A stretch of 64,000 bases of DNA from Cellulomonas chitinilytica (lineage in GTDB: Bacteria; Actinomycetota; Actinomycetes; Actinomycetales; Cellulomonadaceae), in assembly GCF_016862675.1 (NCBI RefSeq), contig NZ_BONK01000010.1, positions 62,001-126,000 on the forward strand, read 5' to 3'. A program made the translations under genes and the position numbers. Positions within the stretch are counted from its first letter, which is position 1. Each line of letters starts with the position of its first letter. Of the stretch, positions 31,701 through 42,676 are shown in pieces. The notes under the pieces are model-generated. The model had not been told where the DNA came from. It made no database searches and was given only the letters and a program-made list of their open reading frames with translations.

Positions 31701-33040
31701 TGGCGACGACCCTGGCACCGGTGCTCACGGACCTCTGGGACAAGGACCGGTCCTGGACGCTCGCCACCTACGAGGACAACGGCGGCTACCGCGGTCTGCG
31801 CCGCGCGCTGTCGCTGCCCGCCGGCGACGTCGTCACGATGGTCAAGGACTCGGGCCTGCGCGGTCGTGGCGGGGCCGGCTTCCCGACGGGGATGAAGTGG
31901 GGCTTCCTGCCCGCGCCCGACGGCGGGCCGCGCTACCTCGTCGTCAACGCGGACGAGTCCGAGCCGGGGACCTGCAAGGACATCCCGCTCATGCTGGCCA
32001 GCCCGCAGCACCTCATCGAGGGCATGATCATCACGTCGTACGCGATCGGCTGCCACCACGCGTTCGTGTACGTGCGCGGCGAGGTCCTGCACGTGTACCG
32101 CCGCCTGCTGAAGTCGATCGAGGAGGCCTACGCGGCCGGGTACCTCGGGAAGAACATCCTCGGCTCGGGCTTCGACCTCGACATCACGCTGCACTCCGGT
32201 GCGGGGGCGTACATCTGCGGCGAGGAGACCGCGCTCCTCGACTCGCTCGAGGGCCTGCGCGGCCAGCCGCGGCTCAAGCCGCCGTTCCCGGCCGTCGCGG
32301 GCCTGTACGCCCGGCCGACCGTCGTGAACAACGTCGAGTCGATCGCGTCGGTGCCGGGCATCGTCGTGGGCGGCGCGGACTGGTTCAAGCAGATGGGCAC
32401 CGAGAAGTCCACCGGCCACGGGCTGTTCAGCCTGTCGGGCCACGTGACCCGCCCCGGCCAGTACGAGGCGCCGCTCGGGATCACGCTGCGCGAGCTGCTC
32501 GACATGGCGGGCGGCATCCGCGAGGGGCACGAGCTGAAGTTCTGGACCCCGGGCGGCTCGTCGACGCCGATCTTCACGGCCGAGCACCTGGACGTCCCGC
32601 TGGACTACGAGTCGGTCGGTGCGGCCGGCTCGATGCTCGGCACCCGCGCGCTGCAGATCTTCGACGACACCACGTCCGTGGTCCGTGCGGTGACGCGGTG
32701 GACGGAGTTCTACAAGCACGAGTCGTGCGGCAAGTGCACGCCGTGCCGCGAGGGCACGTACTGGCTGGCGCAGGTGCTCCAGCGTCTCGAGGCGGGTCGC
32801 GGCACGTCCGCCGACATCGACCTGCTGCTGGACCTGTGCGACAACATCCTCGGCCGGGCGTTCTGCGCGCTCGGCGACGGCGCGACGAGCCCGATCACGT
32901 CGGCCATCCAGTACTTCCGGGAGGAGTTCGAGGCGGGCACCCACACGCCCGCCGACGTGCTGTTCCCGCCGGAGCGCAGCTCGTTGTTCGCCTACACGCC
33001 GCGCCGCAGCGGTGCGCAGCTCGCGGGGGTCCACGCATGA
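31700..33040 (+). CDS. nuoF: NADH-quinone oxidoreductase subunit F
   Basis: A 446-residue 51-kDa NADH-oxidising subunit. FMN/NADH glycine-rich loop: [15 protein letters not shown]; second nucleotide-binding block: [21 protein letters not shown]. Cluster N3 (4Fe-4S) ligands are Cys343, Cys346, Cys349 ([11 protein letters not shown]) and Cys389 ([11 protein letters not shown]). ATG 31700 shares one base with the nuoE stop; a GTG three bases upstream is an alternative. Electrons enter complex I here and pass through NuoE and NuoG. Confidence 0.97.
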   Translation: MATTLAPVLTDLWDKDRSWTLATYEDNGGYRGLRRALSLPAGDVVTMVKDSGLRGRGGAGFPTGMKWGFLPAPDGGPRYLVVNADESEPGTCKDIPLMLASPQHLIEGMIITSYAIGCHHAFVYVRGEVLHVYRRLLKSIEEAYAAGYLGKNILGSGFDLDITLHSGAGAYICGEETALLDSLEGLRGQPRLKPPFPAVAGLYARPTVVNNVESIASVPGIVVGGADWFKQMGTEKSTGHGLFSLSGHVTRPGQYEAPLGITLRELLDMAGGIREGHELKFWTPGGSSTPIFTAEHLDVPLDYESVGAAGSMLGTRALQIFDDTTSVVRAVTRWTEFYKHESCGKCTPCREGTYWLAQVLQRLEAGRGTSADIDLLLDLCDNILGRAFCALGDGATSPITSAIQYFREEFEAGTHTPADVLFPPERSSLFAYTPRRSGAQLAGVHA

Positions 33041-35688
33041 CGATCACGTCCCCTCAGCAGACGGCGACGCCGCTCGTCCCGGCGGCCCCCGTCGAGCGCG
33101 CGGTGGCTCCGGCCGACACCGTGACGTTCACCATCGACGGGCTGGAGACGTCCGTGCCGAAGGGCACGCTCGTGATCCGCGCCGCCGAGGAGATCGGCAT
33201 CCAGATCCCGCGGTTCTGCGACCACCCCCTCCTGGCCCCCGCCGGCGCCTGCCGTCAGTGCCTCGTCGAGGTGTGGACGCCGGGGCGCGACGGCAACCTC
33301 GCGAAGATGCCCAAGCCGCAGGCGTCCTGCACGCTCGAGGCCACCCCGGGCATGGAGGTGCGCACGCAGCACACGTCCGCCGAGGCCGACAAGGCGCAGC
33401 AGGGCGTCATGGAGCTGCTGCTCGTCAACCACCCGCTCGACTGCCCGGTCTGCGACAAGGGCGGCGAGTGCCCGCTGCAGAACCAGGCGATGTCGAACGG
33501 CCGCGCGACGTCGCGCTTCGTCGACATCAAGCGCACGTTCCCGAAGCCGATCTCCATCTCGACCCAGATCCTGCTCGACCGCGAGCGGTGCGTGCTGTGC
33601 CAGCGCTGCACCCGGTTCTCCGAGGAGGTCGCGGGCGACGTCTGGATCGACCTGCAGAAGCGCGGTGCGCACCAGCAGATCGGCACGTTCGACGCGGACG
33701 TGCTCGGCTTCGCGGGCGACGTGCCGACGGGCGCCGCGACGCAGGACACCACCGGGCGTCCGTTCGCGTCGTACTTCTCGGGCAACACCGTGCAGATCTG
33801 CCCGGTCGGCGCCCTCACGAGCGCCGCGTACCGGTTCCGGTCCCGCCCGTTCGACCTGGTGTCGACGCCCGGGATCGCGGAGCACGACTCCCAGGGCTCG
33901 GCGATCCGGGTGGACCACCGCCGGGGCGTCGTGCTGCGTCGCCTCGCGGGCGACGACCCCACGGTCAACCACGAGTGGGTCACCGACAAGGACCGGTTCG
34001 CGTTCGCGTGGCAGTCCGCGCCGGACCGCATCACGACCCCGCTCGTGCGCGCACGCAACGCCGACGGCACGCCCGGCGAGCTCGAGCCGACCAGCTGGGT
34101 CGAGGCGCTCGACGTCGCCGCCGCGGGGCTGCTCGCCGCGCAGGCACCCGTCGACCCGCGTGAGGAGGCCGTGGGCGTCGCGGTGCTCGCCGGTGGCCGG
34201 CTCACGCTCGAGGACGCGTACGCGTACTCCAAGCTCGCCCGCGTCGCGCTCGACACCAACGACGTCGACGGCCGCGCTCGCCCGCACTCCGCGGAGGAGG
34301 AGGCGTTCCTCGGCCACCACGTCGCCGGTCGGACCCTCGAGGTGACCTTCGCGGACCTCGACCGGGCCCCCGCGGTGCTGCTCGTCGGGCTCGAGGCCGA
34401 GGAGGAGGCGGGGATCGCGTTCCTGCGGCTGCGCTCCGCGGTCGTCAAGAAGCGCACGCGGGTGGTGTCGGTGGCCGCGCTCGCGAGCCGCGGGCTGCAG
34501 CGGCTGGCCGGCACGCTGCTTGCCGCGGCGCCCGGCACGGAGGCGGAGGTGCTCGACGGGATCGTCGCCAGCGCGGAGGGCGCGCTCGGGGACACCGCCG
34601 CCGCGCTCCGCGAGCAGGGCGCGCTCGTCCTGGTCGGTGAGCGCCTCGCGGCCTCGCCCGGCGCGTACTCGGCGGCCCTCCGCCTGACCGCCCGCACGGG
34701 CGCAAGGCTCGCGTGGGTGCCGCGTCGCGTCGGCGAGCGGGCCGCGGTCGAGGTCGGGCTGCTGCCCTCGCTGCTGCCCGGCGGCCGGCCGGTCGCCGAC
34801 TCCGCGGCACGCGTGGACATCGCCGCGGTGTGGGGCGTCGAGCACCTGCCCGAGACGCCCGGCCGCTCGACGGGGGAGATCCTCGCCGACGCCGCCGCCG
34901 GTCGGCTCGGCGGCCTCGTCGTCGGCGGCCTGGAGCTCGCGGACCTGCCCGACCCCGCGCTGGCGCGCGCGGCGCTCGACCGGGTGCCGTTCGTGGTCTC
35001 GCTCGAGGTGCGCAGGTCCGAGGTCACGGACCGGGCCGACGTCGTGCTCCCGGTCGCGCCGCCCGTCGAGAAGGGCGGCACGTTCGTCACGTGGGAGGGC
35101 CGTCCCCGGCCGTTCCCGCAGGCGCTCGTCTCGCACGAGCTCGCCGACCACCGGGTGCTCGACCGGCTCGCCGACGCGCTCGGCGTCGAGCTCGGGCTCG
35201 GGTCGCTCGCGGCCGTGCACGCGGAGCTCGACCAGCTCGGCGGCTGGGACGGCGCGCGCGTCGAGGCACCCACGGTCCCGGCACCCGAGCCGCCCGCCGT
35301 GGAGGCCGGCCACGCGGTCCTGGCGACGTGGCACCAGCTGCTCGACGCGGGCCGCCTGCAGACGGGCGAGCCGTTCCTCGCGGGCACCGCCAAGCGGGCG
35401 GTCGCCCGGCTCTCCGCCGGCACGGCCGAGCAGCTGGGGCTCGCCGACGGCGACCGGGTCGCCGTGTCGACCGACGCCGGGACGATCACGCTGCCGGCCG
35501 CGGTCACGGACATGCCCGACCTCGTCGTGTGGCTGCCGACGAACTCCGTCGGCAGCGCCGTGCGCGACACGCTGCACGCGGACGCCGGGGACCTGGTGCG
35601 GATCGCCGCCGCGCCGCACGAGCTCGCCGCGGCCGGGGTCGGCGACGGCGAGGATGCACCTGGTCGCGACGAGGAGGTCGGCGCATGA
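33037..35688 (+). CDS. nuoG: NADH-quinone oxidoreductase subunit G
   Basis: An 883-residue 75-kDa subunit. N-terminal ferredoxin domain: Cys61, Cys72, Cys75 and Cys98 for N1b. Next come the His-ligated N5 site (His132, Cys136, Cys139, Cys145) and N4 (Cys185, Cys188, Cys191, Cys255). The extra N7 cluster of E. coli and Thermus would need a CxxC group just after residue 270; here that stretch ([21 protein letters not shown]) has no cysteine, so N7 is absent. The large C-terminal molybdopterin-oxidoreductase-like domain follows without cofactor residues and has Ala-rich sections. Overlaps nuoF and nuoH by four bases each. Confidence 0.96.
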   Translation: MTITSPQQTATPLVPAAPVERAVAPADTVTFTIDGLETSVPKGTLVIRAAEEIGIQIPRFCDHPLLAPAGACRQCLVEVWTPGRDGNLAKMPKPQASCTLEATPGMEVRTQHTSAEADKAQQGVMELLLVNHPLDCPVCDKGGECPLQNQAMSNGRATSRFVDIKRTFPKPISISTQILLDRERCVLCQRCTRFSEEVAGDVWIDLQKRGAHQQIGTFDADVLGFAGDVPTGAATQDTTGRPFASYFSGNTVQICPVGALTSAAYRFRSRPFDLVSTPGIAEHDSQGSAIRVDHRRGVVLRRLAGDDPTVNHEWVTDKDRFAFAWQSAPDRITTPLVRARNADGTPGELEPTSWVEALDVAAAGLLAAQAPVDPREEAVGVAVLAGGRLTLEDAYAYSKLARVALDTNDVDGRARPHSAEEEAFLGHHVAGRTLEVTFADLDRAPAVLLVGLEAEEEAGIAFLRLRSAVVKKRTRVVSVAALASRGLQRLAGTLLAAAPGTEAEVLDGIVASAEGALGDTAAALREQGALVLVGERLAASPGAYSAALRLTARTGARLAWVPRRVGERAAVEVGLLPSLLPGGRPVADSAARVDIAAVWGVEHLPETPGRSTGEILADAAAGRLGGLVVGGLELADLPDPALARAALDRVPFVVSLEVRRSEVTDRADVVLPVAPPVEKGGTFVTWEGRPRPFPQALVSHELADHRVLDRLADALGVELGLGSLAAVHAELDQLGGWDGARVEAPTVPAPEPPAVEAGHAVLATWHQLLDAGRLQTGEPFLAGTAKRAVARLSAGTAEQLGLADGDRVAVSTDAGTITLPAAVTDMPDLVVWLPTNSVGSAVRDTLHADAGDLVRIAAAPHELAAAGVGDGEDAPGRDEEVGA

Positions 35689-37046
35689 ACCCGCTGCTGT
35701 TCGCCCCGAGCGGTGCCGTCGCGCCCGTGACGGCCGACTTCAGCGACGACACGTGGTGGATCTGGGTCATCAAGGCCGTCGCCATCATCGTGTTCCTGCT
35801 GACGAGCGTGCTCATCGCGATCCTGTTCGAGCGCAAGGTCGTCGCGCGCATGCAGGTCCGTCCCGGACCCAACGTGCACGGCCCGTTCGGCCTCCTGCAG
35901 TCCCTCGCCGACGCGATGAAGCTGCTGGTCAAGGAGGACGTCACCGTCAAGGCGGCCGACAAGCTCGTCTACATCGTCGCGCCGATGATCGCCGTGTTCT
36001 GCTCGCTGCTGACGTTCGCGGTGATCCCGCTCGGGCCGGCCGTGAACATGTTCGGGCACATCACCCCGCTGCAGCTCACCGACTTCCCGGTGGCGGTGCT
36101 CTACATCCTCGCGTGCGCCTCGGTCGGCGTGTACGGCATCGTGCTCGGCGGCTGGTCGTCGAACTCGACGTACCCGCTGCTCGGCGGCGTGCGCTCGACT
36201 GCCCAGGTCATCTCGTACGAGCTGGCGATGGGCCTGTCCCTGGTGAGCGTGTTCATCCTCGCCGGGTCGATGTCGACGTCCCAGATCGTGTCGTCGCAGA
36301 CGCAGGTCTGGTGGTTCCTGCCGCTGCTGCCCGCCTTCGTCATCTACATCATCTCGATGGTGGGCGAGACGAACCGGCTGCCGTTCGACCTCCCCGAGGC
36401 CGAGGGCGAGCTCGTGTCCGGGTACATGACCGAGTACTCGTCGATGAAGTTCGCGTGGTTCTTCCTCGCCGAGTACATCAACATGCTCAACGTCTCGGCC
36501 GTCGCGACGACGCTGTTCTTCGGCGGCTGGCGGGCGCCGTTCATCCCGGCGGACAGCTTCCTGCAGACCGGCTGGTGGCCGGTGCTGTGGTTCCTCGCCA
36601 AGCTCTGGTTCTTCATGTTCCTGTTCGTGTGGATCCGCGGCTCCGTGCTGCGGTTCCGGTACGACCAGTTCATGCGGCTCGGCTGGAAGGTGCTCATCCC
36701 GGCCGCGCTGATCTGGGTCGTGTGCGTCGCGGTCGTGCAGGGCGTGCGCCAGTTCTCCGGGCTCGACCTGCGGACCACGCTGTTCGTGCTCGCCGGCGTC
36801 GTGCTGCTCGGCCTGCTCGCGTCGTTCGCGATCCCCGAGAAGAAGAAGCCGACCGGACCGAAGCGGCCACCCGGCCCCGAGGTCATCGACCCGTTCGCGG
36901 GCGGCTACCCGGTGCCCCCGCTGCCCGGTCAGGTGCTGCCGCCGTCTCCGCGCAAGCAGCGACAGGCCGCGGCAGCAGCTGCGGGTGCGACGAACGACGC
37001 CGGGACGGACGTCCCCCAGGTCACCCAGGAGGTGCACGGTGGCTGA
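35685..37046 (+). CDS. nuoH: NADH-quinone oxidoreductase subunit H with C-terminal extension
   Basis: A 453-residue membrane subunit at the base of the peripheral arm with about eight helices. Quinone-channel loops are present: [33 protein letters not shown] and [21 protein letters not shown]. The fold ends near residue 383; the last 70 residues ([13 protein letters not shown] through [15 protein letters not shown]) are Pro/Lys/Ala-rich and absent from E. coli NuoH. The 3' end overlaps nuoI by eight bases. Confidence 0.96.
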   Translation: MNPLLFAPSGAVAPVTADFSDDTWWIWVIKAVAIIVFLLTSVLIAILFERKVVARMQVRPGPNVHGPFGLLQSLADAMKLLVKEDVTVKAADKLVYIVAPMIAVFCSLLTFAVIPLGPAVNMFGHITPLQLTDFPVAVLYILACASVGVYGIVLGGWSSNSTYPLLGGVRSTAQVISYELAMGLSLVSVFILAGSMSTSQIVSSQTQVWWFLPLLPAFVIYIISMVGETNRLPFDLPEAEGELVSGYMTEYSSMKFAWFFLAEYINMLNVSAVATTLFFGGWRAPFIPADSFLQTGWWPVLWFLAKLWFFMFLFVWIRGSVLRFRYDQFMRLGWKVLIPAALIWVVCVAVVQGVRQFSGLDLRTTLFVLAGVVLLGLLASFAIPEKKKPTGPKRPPGPEVIDPFAGGYPVPPLPGQVLPPSPRKQRQAAAAAAGATNDAGTDVPQVTQEVHGG

Positions 37047-37887
37047 GAAGAAGAAGCCCGTCGGCAAGGCGGCGCCCGCGGCGAAGCCGGCGCCGGCCCG
37101 CAAGCCGGCGCCCGCAGGCACGCCCGCGGGCCGGCAGTCGAAGGCCGTCGCCCCGCGCCCGAAGGGTGGCGAGGTCGCGACCCCGGCACCCGAGGGCTAC
37201 CGCTCGCTCATCGAGCCGCGCACGGGCCTCGCCGAGCTGTTCGCCCCGGTGGGCGGCTTCGGCGTGACCCTGTCGAACATGTTCCGCAAGACGGTCACGG
37301 AGCAGTACCCGTCGGAGAAGGTGCCGGCCAAGCCGCGGTACCACGGCCGCCACCAGCTCAACCGGTACGCGGACGGGCTCGAGAAGTGCATCGGGTGCGA
37401 GCTGTGCGCGTGGGCGTGCCCGGCGGATGCGATCTACGTCGAGGGCGGCGACAACACCCCGGACCAGCAGTTCAGCCCGGGGGAGCGGTACGGCCGCGTC
37501 TACCAGATCAACTACCTGCGCTGCATCTTCTGCGGCCTGTGCATCGAGGCGTGCCCGACCCGGGCGCTCACGATGACCAACGAGTACGAGCTCGCGGGGC
37601 CGACGCGCGCCGGGATGATCTGGGAGAAGGACGACCTCCTGGCGCCGATGCGCGAGGGGATGCTCACGTCGCCGCACCCGATGGTCGAGGGCACCACGGA
37701 CACCGACTACTACCGCGGCGAGGTCACGCACGCGACGGACGCGCAGCGCGCCTGGGTCGCGGAGCACCGGCCCGACGACCCGACGCTGCCGGGCGGTGCC
37801 GGGCTGGACGTGGCGAACGAGCTGGCCCCGACCGCCGCCGCGATGGCGGCGACGGTGGCGGCCGCGACGAAGCAGGGCACCCGATGA
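37039..37887 (+). CDS. nuoI: NADH-quinone oxidoreductase subunit I with N-terminal Lys/Pro/Ala tail
   Basis: A 282-residue subunit with two 4Fe-4S clusters (N6a, N6b): Cys117, 120, 123, 127 ([12 protein letters not shown]) and Cys162, 165, 168, 172 ([12 protein letters not shown]). Residues 2-60 are an unusual KPAPA-type repeat tail ([20 protein letters not shown]), and the C-terminus is extended past the E. coli end. GTG 37039 lies inside the last codons of nuoH and follows CAGGAGGTGCAC, a strong ribosome site, which decides this start. Confidence 0.95.
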   Translation: MAEKKKPVGKAAPAAKPAPARKPAPAGTPAGRQSKAVAPRPKGGEVATPAPEGYRSLIEPRTGLAELFAPVGGFGVTLSNMFRKTVTEQYPSEKVPAKPRYHGRHQLNRYADGLEKCIGCELCAWACPADAIYVEGGDNTPDQQFSPGERYGRVYQINYLRCIFCGLCIEACPTRALTMTNEYELAGPTRAGMIWEKDDLLAPMREGMLTSPHPMVEGTTDTDYYRGEVTHATDAQRAWVAEHRPDDPTLPGGAGLDVANELAPTAAAMAATVAAATKQGTR

Positions 37888-38822
37888 GCGCCGTCGCCCT
37901 GCACTCCGCCCTGCTGACGTCGCTCACCGACGCCGGGACCACGACGACCGCCGAGGCGGCGCTGTTCTGGACCCTCGGGCCGATCATGGTGCTCGCCGCG
38001 CTCGGTCTGCTGTTCGCGCGCAAGGCCGTCCACGCGGCGCTGGCCGTCGTCGTCGTGATGATCTCGCTGGCGTTCCTCTACGTCGCGCAGGACGCGGTGT
38101 TCCTCGGGGTCGTGCAGGTGGTCGTCTACACCGGCGCCGTGATGATGCTGTTCCTGTTCGTGCTGATGCTCGTCGGCGTCGACGCGTCGGACTCGCTCGT
38201 CGAGACGATCCGGGGGCAGCGCTGGATCGGGCTGCTCGCCGGCGTCGGCCTCGCGGTCGTGCTCGCCGGCGTCGTCGGCCGTGCGACCTACGGCCGGCCC
38301 ACGGGGCTGGATCAGGCGAACGGCGACAACAACCCGACGGCCATCGCGCACCTCGTGTTCGGCAGCTACGTGTTCGCGTTCGAGGTCGTCGGTGCCCTGC
38401 TCGTCACCGCCGCGCTCGGTGCGCTCGTCCTGACGCACCGCGGTCGGCTCGCGCCGCACGTCGGCCAGAAGCAGCGCGCGGACGCCCGGGTCGCGGCAGG
38501 TGGCGTGCTCACCCCGCTGCCGGCCCCCGGCGTCTACGCGAAGCACAACGCGATGGACGTGCCCGCGCTCGGGCCCGACGGACGGCCCCTGGAGCACTCG
38601 GTCCCGCGCGTGCTGCGCATCCGCGGGCAGGAGGCGGACGCACGCGAGTACGCGGCCCGCATCGACCGCGTGCTGGCCGGGGGCGGTGCCGACCGTCCGG
38701 TCGTCGCAGGAGGACCGGAGCCGACACCGCCGCCCGCTGCCGACCCGTCCGCGGCCCACCACGGCGTGCCCGTCCCCGGTGCCGCGACGGCCGGCGCCCA
38801 GGACCAGGAGGAGCACGCATGA
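37884..38822 (+). CDS. nuoJ: NADH-quinone oxidoreductase subunit J with long C-terminal tail
   Basis: A 312-residue membrane subunit; the family is usually 165-200 residues. Five helices occupy about residues 25-190, including the pi-bulge helix around [20 protein letters not shown]. From about residue 192 on, the protein continues for roughly 120 polar residues ([21 protein letters not shown], later Pro/Ala/Asp-rich) with no membrane helix. Overlaps nuoI and nuoK by four bases each. Confidence 0.95.
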   Translation: MSAVALHSALLTSLTDAGTTTTAEAALFWTLGPIMVLAALGLLFARKAVHAALAVVVVMISLAFLYVAQDAVFLGVVQVVVYTGAVMMLFLFVLMLVGVDASDSLVETIRGQRWIGLLAGVGLAVVLAGVVGRATYGRPTGLDQANGDNNPTAIAHLVFGSYVFAFEVVGALLVTAALGALVLTHRGRLAPHVGQKQRADARVAAGGVLTPLPAPGVYAKHNAMDVPALGPDGRPLEHSVPRVLRIRGQEADAREYAARIDRVLAGGGADRPVVAGGPEPTPPPAADPSAAHHGVPVPGAATAGAQDQEEHA

Positions 38823-39118
38823 GCCTGACCCACTACCTCGTGCTCGCGACGATCCTGTTCTCGATCGGCGCGACGACGGTGCTGCTGCGCCGGAACGCGA
38901 TCATCGTGTTCATGGGCGTCGAGCTCATGCTCAACGCCACGAACCTGCTGCTCGTGACGTTCTCCCGGATCCACGGGACGCTCACCGGCCAGGTGCTCGC
39001 GTTCTTCGTCATGGTCGTGGCCGCCGCCGAGGTCGTCGTCGGTCTCGCGATCATCGTGGCGATCTTCCGTACCCGCCGGTCGGCCTCGGTCGACGACGTG
39101 AACCTCCTGAAGAGCTGA
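38819..39118 (+). CDS. nuoK: NADH-quinone oxidoreductase subunit K
   Basis: A 99-residue, three-helix membrane subunit, exactly family length. The conserved proton-channel glutamates are seen in [16 protein letters not shown] and [15 protein letters not shown]. Ends 11 bases before nuoL. Confidence 0.97.
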   Translation: MSLTHYLVLATILFSIGATTVLLRRNAIIVFMGVELMLNATNLLLVTFSRIHGTLTGQVLAFFVMVVAAAEVVVGLAIIVAIFRTRRSASVDDVNLLKS

Positions 39119-39129
39119 GGGGCGGCCCC

Positions 39130-41115
39130 GTGCACACCCTGACCACCCTGGCTGCGAGCCTGCCCGCCGCCACCATCGGACCCGCGCCGGAGCCGGTGAG
39201 CGGCGGGATCTACCTCGTCGCCCCCGCCCTGGTCGGCATCCCGGTGCTCGGCGCCGCGATCCTGCTGCTCGGCGGCCGCCGCACCGACCGCTGGGGGCAC
39301 TGGCTCGGCGTCGCGGCGTCGTCGCTGTCGTTCGTGTTCGGCGCGGTGGTGTTCGTCGCCCTGCTCGGCCGGCCCGCCGACCAGCGGGTCCTCGACCTCA
39401 GCGTGCGGAGCTGGATCGACGCGGGTGCGTTCCAGGTCGACGCGGGCATCCGCATCGACCCGCTGTCGATGACGTTCGTGCTGCTCGTGACGTTCGTCGG
39501 CTCGCTCATCCACGTGTACTCCGTGGCGTACATGGAGCACGACGCGGACCGACGCCGGTTCTTCGCGTACCTCAATCTGTTCGTCGCGGCGATGCTCACG
39601 CTCGTGCTCGCGAACAGCTACCTCCTGCTGTTCGTCGGCTGGGAGGGCGTCGGTCTCGCGTCGTACCTGCTCATCGGGTTCTGGAACCACCGCACGGAGT
39701 ACGCGGTCGCCGCGAAGAAGGCGTTCGTCGCCAACCGCATCGGCGACCTGGGGCTGATCATCGCTCTCGGGCTGATGTTCGCGAACTTCGGCTCGGTCAG
39801 CTTCCTCGACGTGCTCGGCGACCGGTCGGCGCAGGTCAGCGAGGGTGTCGCCACGGCGATCGGGCTGATGCTGCTGCTCGCCGCGTGCGGCAAGTCGGCG
39901 CAGTTCCCGCTGCAGTCCTGGCTGGGCGACGCGATGGCCGGCCCGACGCCGGTGTCCGCGCTCATCCACGCCGCCACGATGGTGACCGCGGGCGTGTACC
40001 TCATCGTGCGCAGCGCGCCGATCATGAACGAGGCGCCGACCGCGCAGCTCGTCGTCGTGATCGTCGGCGCGATCACGCTGCTGTTCGGGGCGATCGTCGG
40101 CTGCGCGAAGGACGACATCAAGAAGGCGCTGGCCGCCTCGACGATGTCGCAGATCGGCTACATGATCCTCGCCGCCGGCCTCGGCCCGGTCGGCTACGCG
40201 TTCGCGATCTTCCACCTCGTCACGCACGGCTTCTTCAAGGCCGGGATGTTCCTCGGCGCCGGCTCCGTGATGCACGGCATGGACGACCAGGTCGACATGC
40301 GCCGCTTCGGCGGGCTGGCCCGGTACATGAAGATCACGTGGCTGACGTTCATGGCCGGCTGGCTCGCGATCCTCGGCATCCCGCCGTTCTCGGGCTTCTT
40401 CAGCAAGGACAAGATCATCGAGGCGGCGTTCGTGCCCGTCGCGGGCGCCGAGTGGCGGGCGTGGGTGTTCGGCACGGTCACGCTCCTCGGTGCGGGGATC
40501 ACCGCGTTCTACATGTCGCGGCTGTTCTTCATGACGTTCGAGGGAGAGCGCCGCTGGTCGACCCAGCGCGACGGCTCCGCGCAGCACCCGCACGAGGCGC
40601 CGCGGCTCATGACGTGGCCGATGATCGTCCTCGCGGTCGGCTCCGTCGGGATCGGCCTGTTCCTGGCGCTCGGCGGCAAGTTCGTCGAGTGGCTCGAACC
40701 GGTGACGGGTACCCCGGAGCACGAGGAGCCGGTGCTGCCCGTGTGGCTGCTGATCACGCTGACCCTGGGTGTCGTCGTCGTCGGTACCGTCATCGCCTAC
40801 CGCCGCTACGCCGCGGCGACCGTCCCGGTCGTCCCGCCGCTCGGCACCGCCCTCACGCGGGCCGCCCGCGTCGACCTGTACCAGGACACCGTGAACGACG
40901 TCGCGCTCGTCGAGCCCGGCCAGGCGCTGACCCGCTCGCTCGTGTTCGCCGACCGGGCCGTCGTCGACGGTGCCGTCACCGGGATCGCCCGCTCGCAGAT
41001 CGGGCTCGGCGAGATCACACGCCGGGTCCAGACCGGGTTCGTCCGGTCGTACGCCGCGACCATGCTGCTCGGGCTCGTCGTCCTCGTCGTCGTCGTCCTG
41101 GCCACCCAGAGCTGA
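39130..41115 (+). CDS. nuoL: NADH-quinone oxidoreductase subunit L
   Basis: A 661-residue antiporter-like subunit with about 15-16 helices and the long lateral helix at the end. Diagnostic proton-pathway blocks: [20 protein letters not shown] (Glu), [38 protein letters not shown] (Lys and His), and [21 protein letters not shown] 39130 is preceded by GAGGGGCGGCCCC. Sixteen bases separate it from nuoM. Confidence 0.97.
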   Translation: MHTLTTLAASLPAATIGPAPEPVSGGIYLVAPALVGIPVLGAAILLLGGRRTDRWGHWLGVAASSLSFVFGAVVFVALLGRPADQRVLDLSVRSWIDAGAFQVDAGIRIDPLSMTFVLLVTFVGSLIHVYSVAYMEHDADRRRFFAYLNLFVAAMLTLVLANSYLLLFVGWEGVGLASYLLIGFWNHRTEYAVAAKKAFVANRIGDLGLIIALGLMFANFGSVSFLDVLGDRSAQVSEGVATAIGLMLLLAACGKSAQFPLQSWLGDAMAGPTPVSALIHAATMVTAGVYLIVRSAPIMNEAPTAQLVVVIVGAITLLFGAIVGCAKDDIKKALAASTMSQIGYMILAAGLGPVGYAFAIFHLVTHGFFKAGMFLGAGSVMHGMDDQVDMRRFGGLARYMKITWLTFMAGWLAILGIPPFSGFFSKDKIIEAAFVPVAGAEWRAWVFGTVTLLGAGITAFYMSRLFFMTFEGERRWSTQRDGSAQHPHEAPRLMTWPMIVLAVGSVGIGLFLALGGKFVEWLEPVTGTPEHEEPVLPVWLLITLTLGVVVVGTVIAYRRYAAATVPVVPPLGTALTRAARVDLYQDTVNDVALVEPGQALTRSLVFADRAVVDGAVTGIARSQIGLGEITRRVQTGFVRSYAATMLLGLVVLVVVVLATQS

Positions 41116-41131
41116 AGGAGCACAGCCCACG

Positions 41132-42676
41132 ATGTCGTCCTCCTTCCCCTGGCTGACCGCCCTGGTCGTGCTGCCGCTGCTGGGCGCCGTCGCGCTCTGG
41201 GTGCTGCCGTCCGCCGGTCGCAACCGCACCCGGGCCGTCGCGCTCGGCGTCGCGACCGCCGAGCTGCTGCTCGCCGTCGGCGCGCTGCTCGCGTTCGACA
41301 CGTCGTCCGCCGGGCAGTACCAGCTCGTCGAGACGCACGGCTGGATCCCCGCATTCGGCGTCTCCTACGCGGTCGGCGTCGACGGCGTCGGGCTGTCGCT
41401 GGTCCTCATGTCGGTGCTGCTCGTGCCGCTGGTCGTGCTCGCCGCCTGGCGCGAGCAGGGCTCCGTCGCGGAGGCGACGGACCGGCTGCGCCGCTACCTC
41501 GCCCTCGTGCTGGTCCTCGAGGCGTTCATCGTCGCGGTGTTCTCCGCGCGGGACGTGTTCTTCTTCTACGTCCTGTTCGAGGCGATGCTCATCCCCGTCT
41601 ACTTCATGATCGGCGGGTTCGGCGGCGCCCAGCGGCGGTACGCGGCCGTGAAGTTCCTGCTGTTCGGCCTCGCGGGCGGGCTCATCATGCTCGTCGCGGT
41701 GATCGGCGTGTACCTGCAGGGCCCGCGCGGGCCGCAGGGCTTCCTTACCGAGAACCTCACGGGCCTGACCATCGACCCGACGCTCGAGAAGTGGCTGTTC
41801 CTCGCCTTCTTCCTGGCGTTCGCGATCAAGGCGCCGATGTTCCCGGTGCACACCTGGCTGCCCGACGCCGCCGAGCAGGCGCCCGTCGGCACCTCGACGC
41901 TCCTCGTCGGCGTGCTCGACAAGGTCGGCACGTTCGGGATGCTCACGCTGTGCCTGCCGCTGTTCCCGTCGGCGGCCCGCTGGGCGGCCCCCGTGATCAT
42001 CGTGCTCGCCGTCGTGTCGATCCTGTACGGGGCCCTGCTGGCGATCGGCCAGAAGGACCTCATGCGGCTCATCGCGTACACGTCGGTGTCGCACTTCGGG
42101 TTCATCGTGCTCGGCATCTTCGCGTTCACGTCGACCTCGATCGCCGGCTCGTCGTTCTACATGGTCAACCACGGGCTCTCCACCGGGGCGCTGTTCCTCG
42201 TGGCGGGCTACCTGGTGGCCCGGCGCGGCTCGCAGCAGATCGCCGACTTCGGCGGGCTGCAGAAGGTCGTCCCGGTGCTCGCCGGGGTGTTCCTGGTCTC
42301 CGGCCTGTCGGCGCTCTCGCTGCCGGGTCTGTCGACGTTCGTCAGCGAGATCCTCGTGCTCGTGGGCACGTTCGCCCGGCACCCCGCGGCGTCGGTCGTG
42401 GCGAGCCTCGGCGTGGTGCTCGCCGCGATCTACGTGCTCTGGACGTACCAGCGGATCTTCACCGGTCCGGTGCGCGACGACCTCGCGTCCACCCCGGACC
42501 TCGTCGGCCGCGAGAAGTGGGCGGTCGCACCGCTGCTGGCCCTGATGATCGTCTTCGGCTTCCTGCCCGGCCCGGCGCTCGACCTCGTCCGGCCGCCCGC
42601 GCAGGTCACGCTCGAGCAGGTCGGCGTGACGGACGTCCCGGCGTCCGCCACCGCCGCGGAAGGGAGTGACCGGTGA
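41132..42676 (+). CDS. nuoM: NADH-quinone oxidoreductase subunit M
   Basis: A 514-residue antiporter-like subunit. Conserved proton-channel residues are recognisable in FFYVLFEAMLIPVYFMIGGFGG (Glu), AIKAPMFPVHTWLPDAAEQAPVGTSTLL (Lys) and LMRLIAYTSVSHFGFIVLGI. ATG 41132 follows a GAAGGAG ribosome site. The stop overlaps the nuoN start (GTGA). Confidence 0.97.
   Translation: MSSSFPWLTALVVLPLLGAVALWVLPSAGRNRTRAVALGVATAELLLAVGALLAFDTSSAGQYQLVETHGWIPAFGVSYAVGVDGVGLSLVLMSVLLVPLVVLAAWREQGSVAEATDRLRRYLALVLVLEAFIVAVFSARDVFFFYVLFEAMLIPVYFMIGGFGGAQRRYAAVKFLLFGLAGGLIMLVAVIGVYLQGPRGPQGFLTENLTGLTIDPTLEKWLFLAFFLAFAIKAPMFPVHTWLPDAAEQAPVGTSTLLVGVLDKVGTFGMLTLCLPLFPSAARWAAPVIIVLAVVSILYGALLAIGQKDLMRLIAYTSVSHFGFIVLGIFAFTSTSIAGSSFYMVNHGLSTGALFLVAGYLVARRGSQQIADFGGLQKVVPVLAGVFLVSGLSALSLPGLSTFVSEILVLVGTFARHPAASVVASLGVVLAAIYVLWTYQRIFTGPVRDDLASTPDLVGREKWAVAPLLALMIVFGFLPGPALDLVRPPAQVTLEQVGVTDVPASATAAEGSDR

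Noticed and set aside
33255..37121. Very long open frames antisense to nuoG/nuoH (and similarly across 19239-22376, 38833-41301, 42430-44844)
   Set aside because: They are frame shadows produced by the GC bias of the real genes on the other strand: no ribosome sites, low-complexity Arg/Gly/Ala composition, no recognisable domain.
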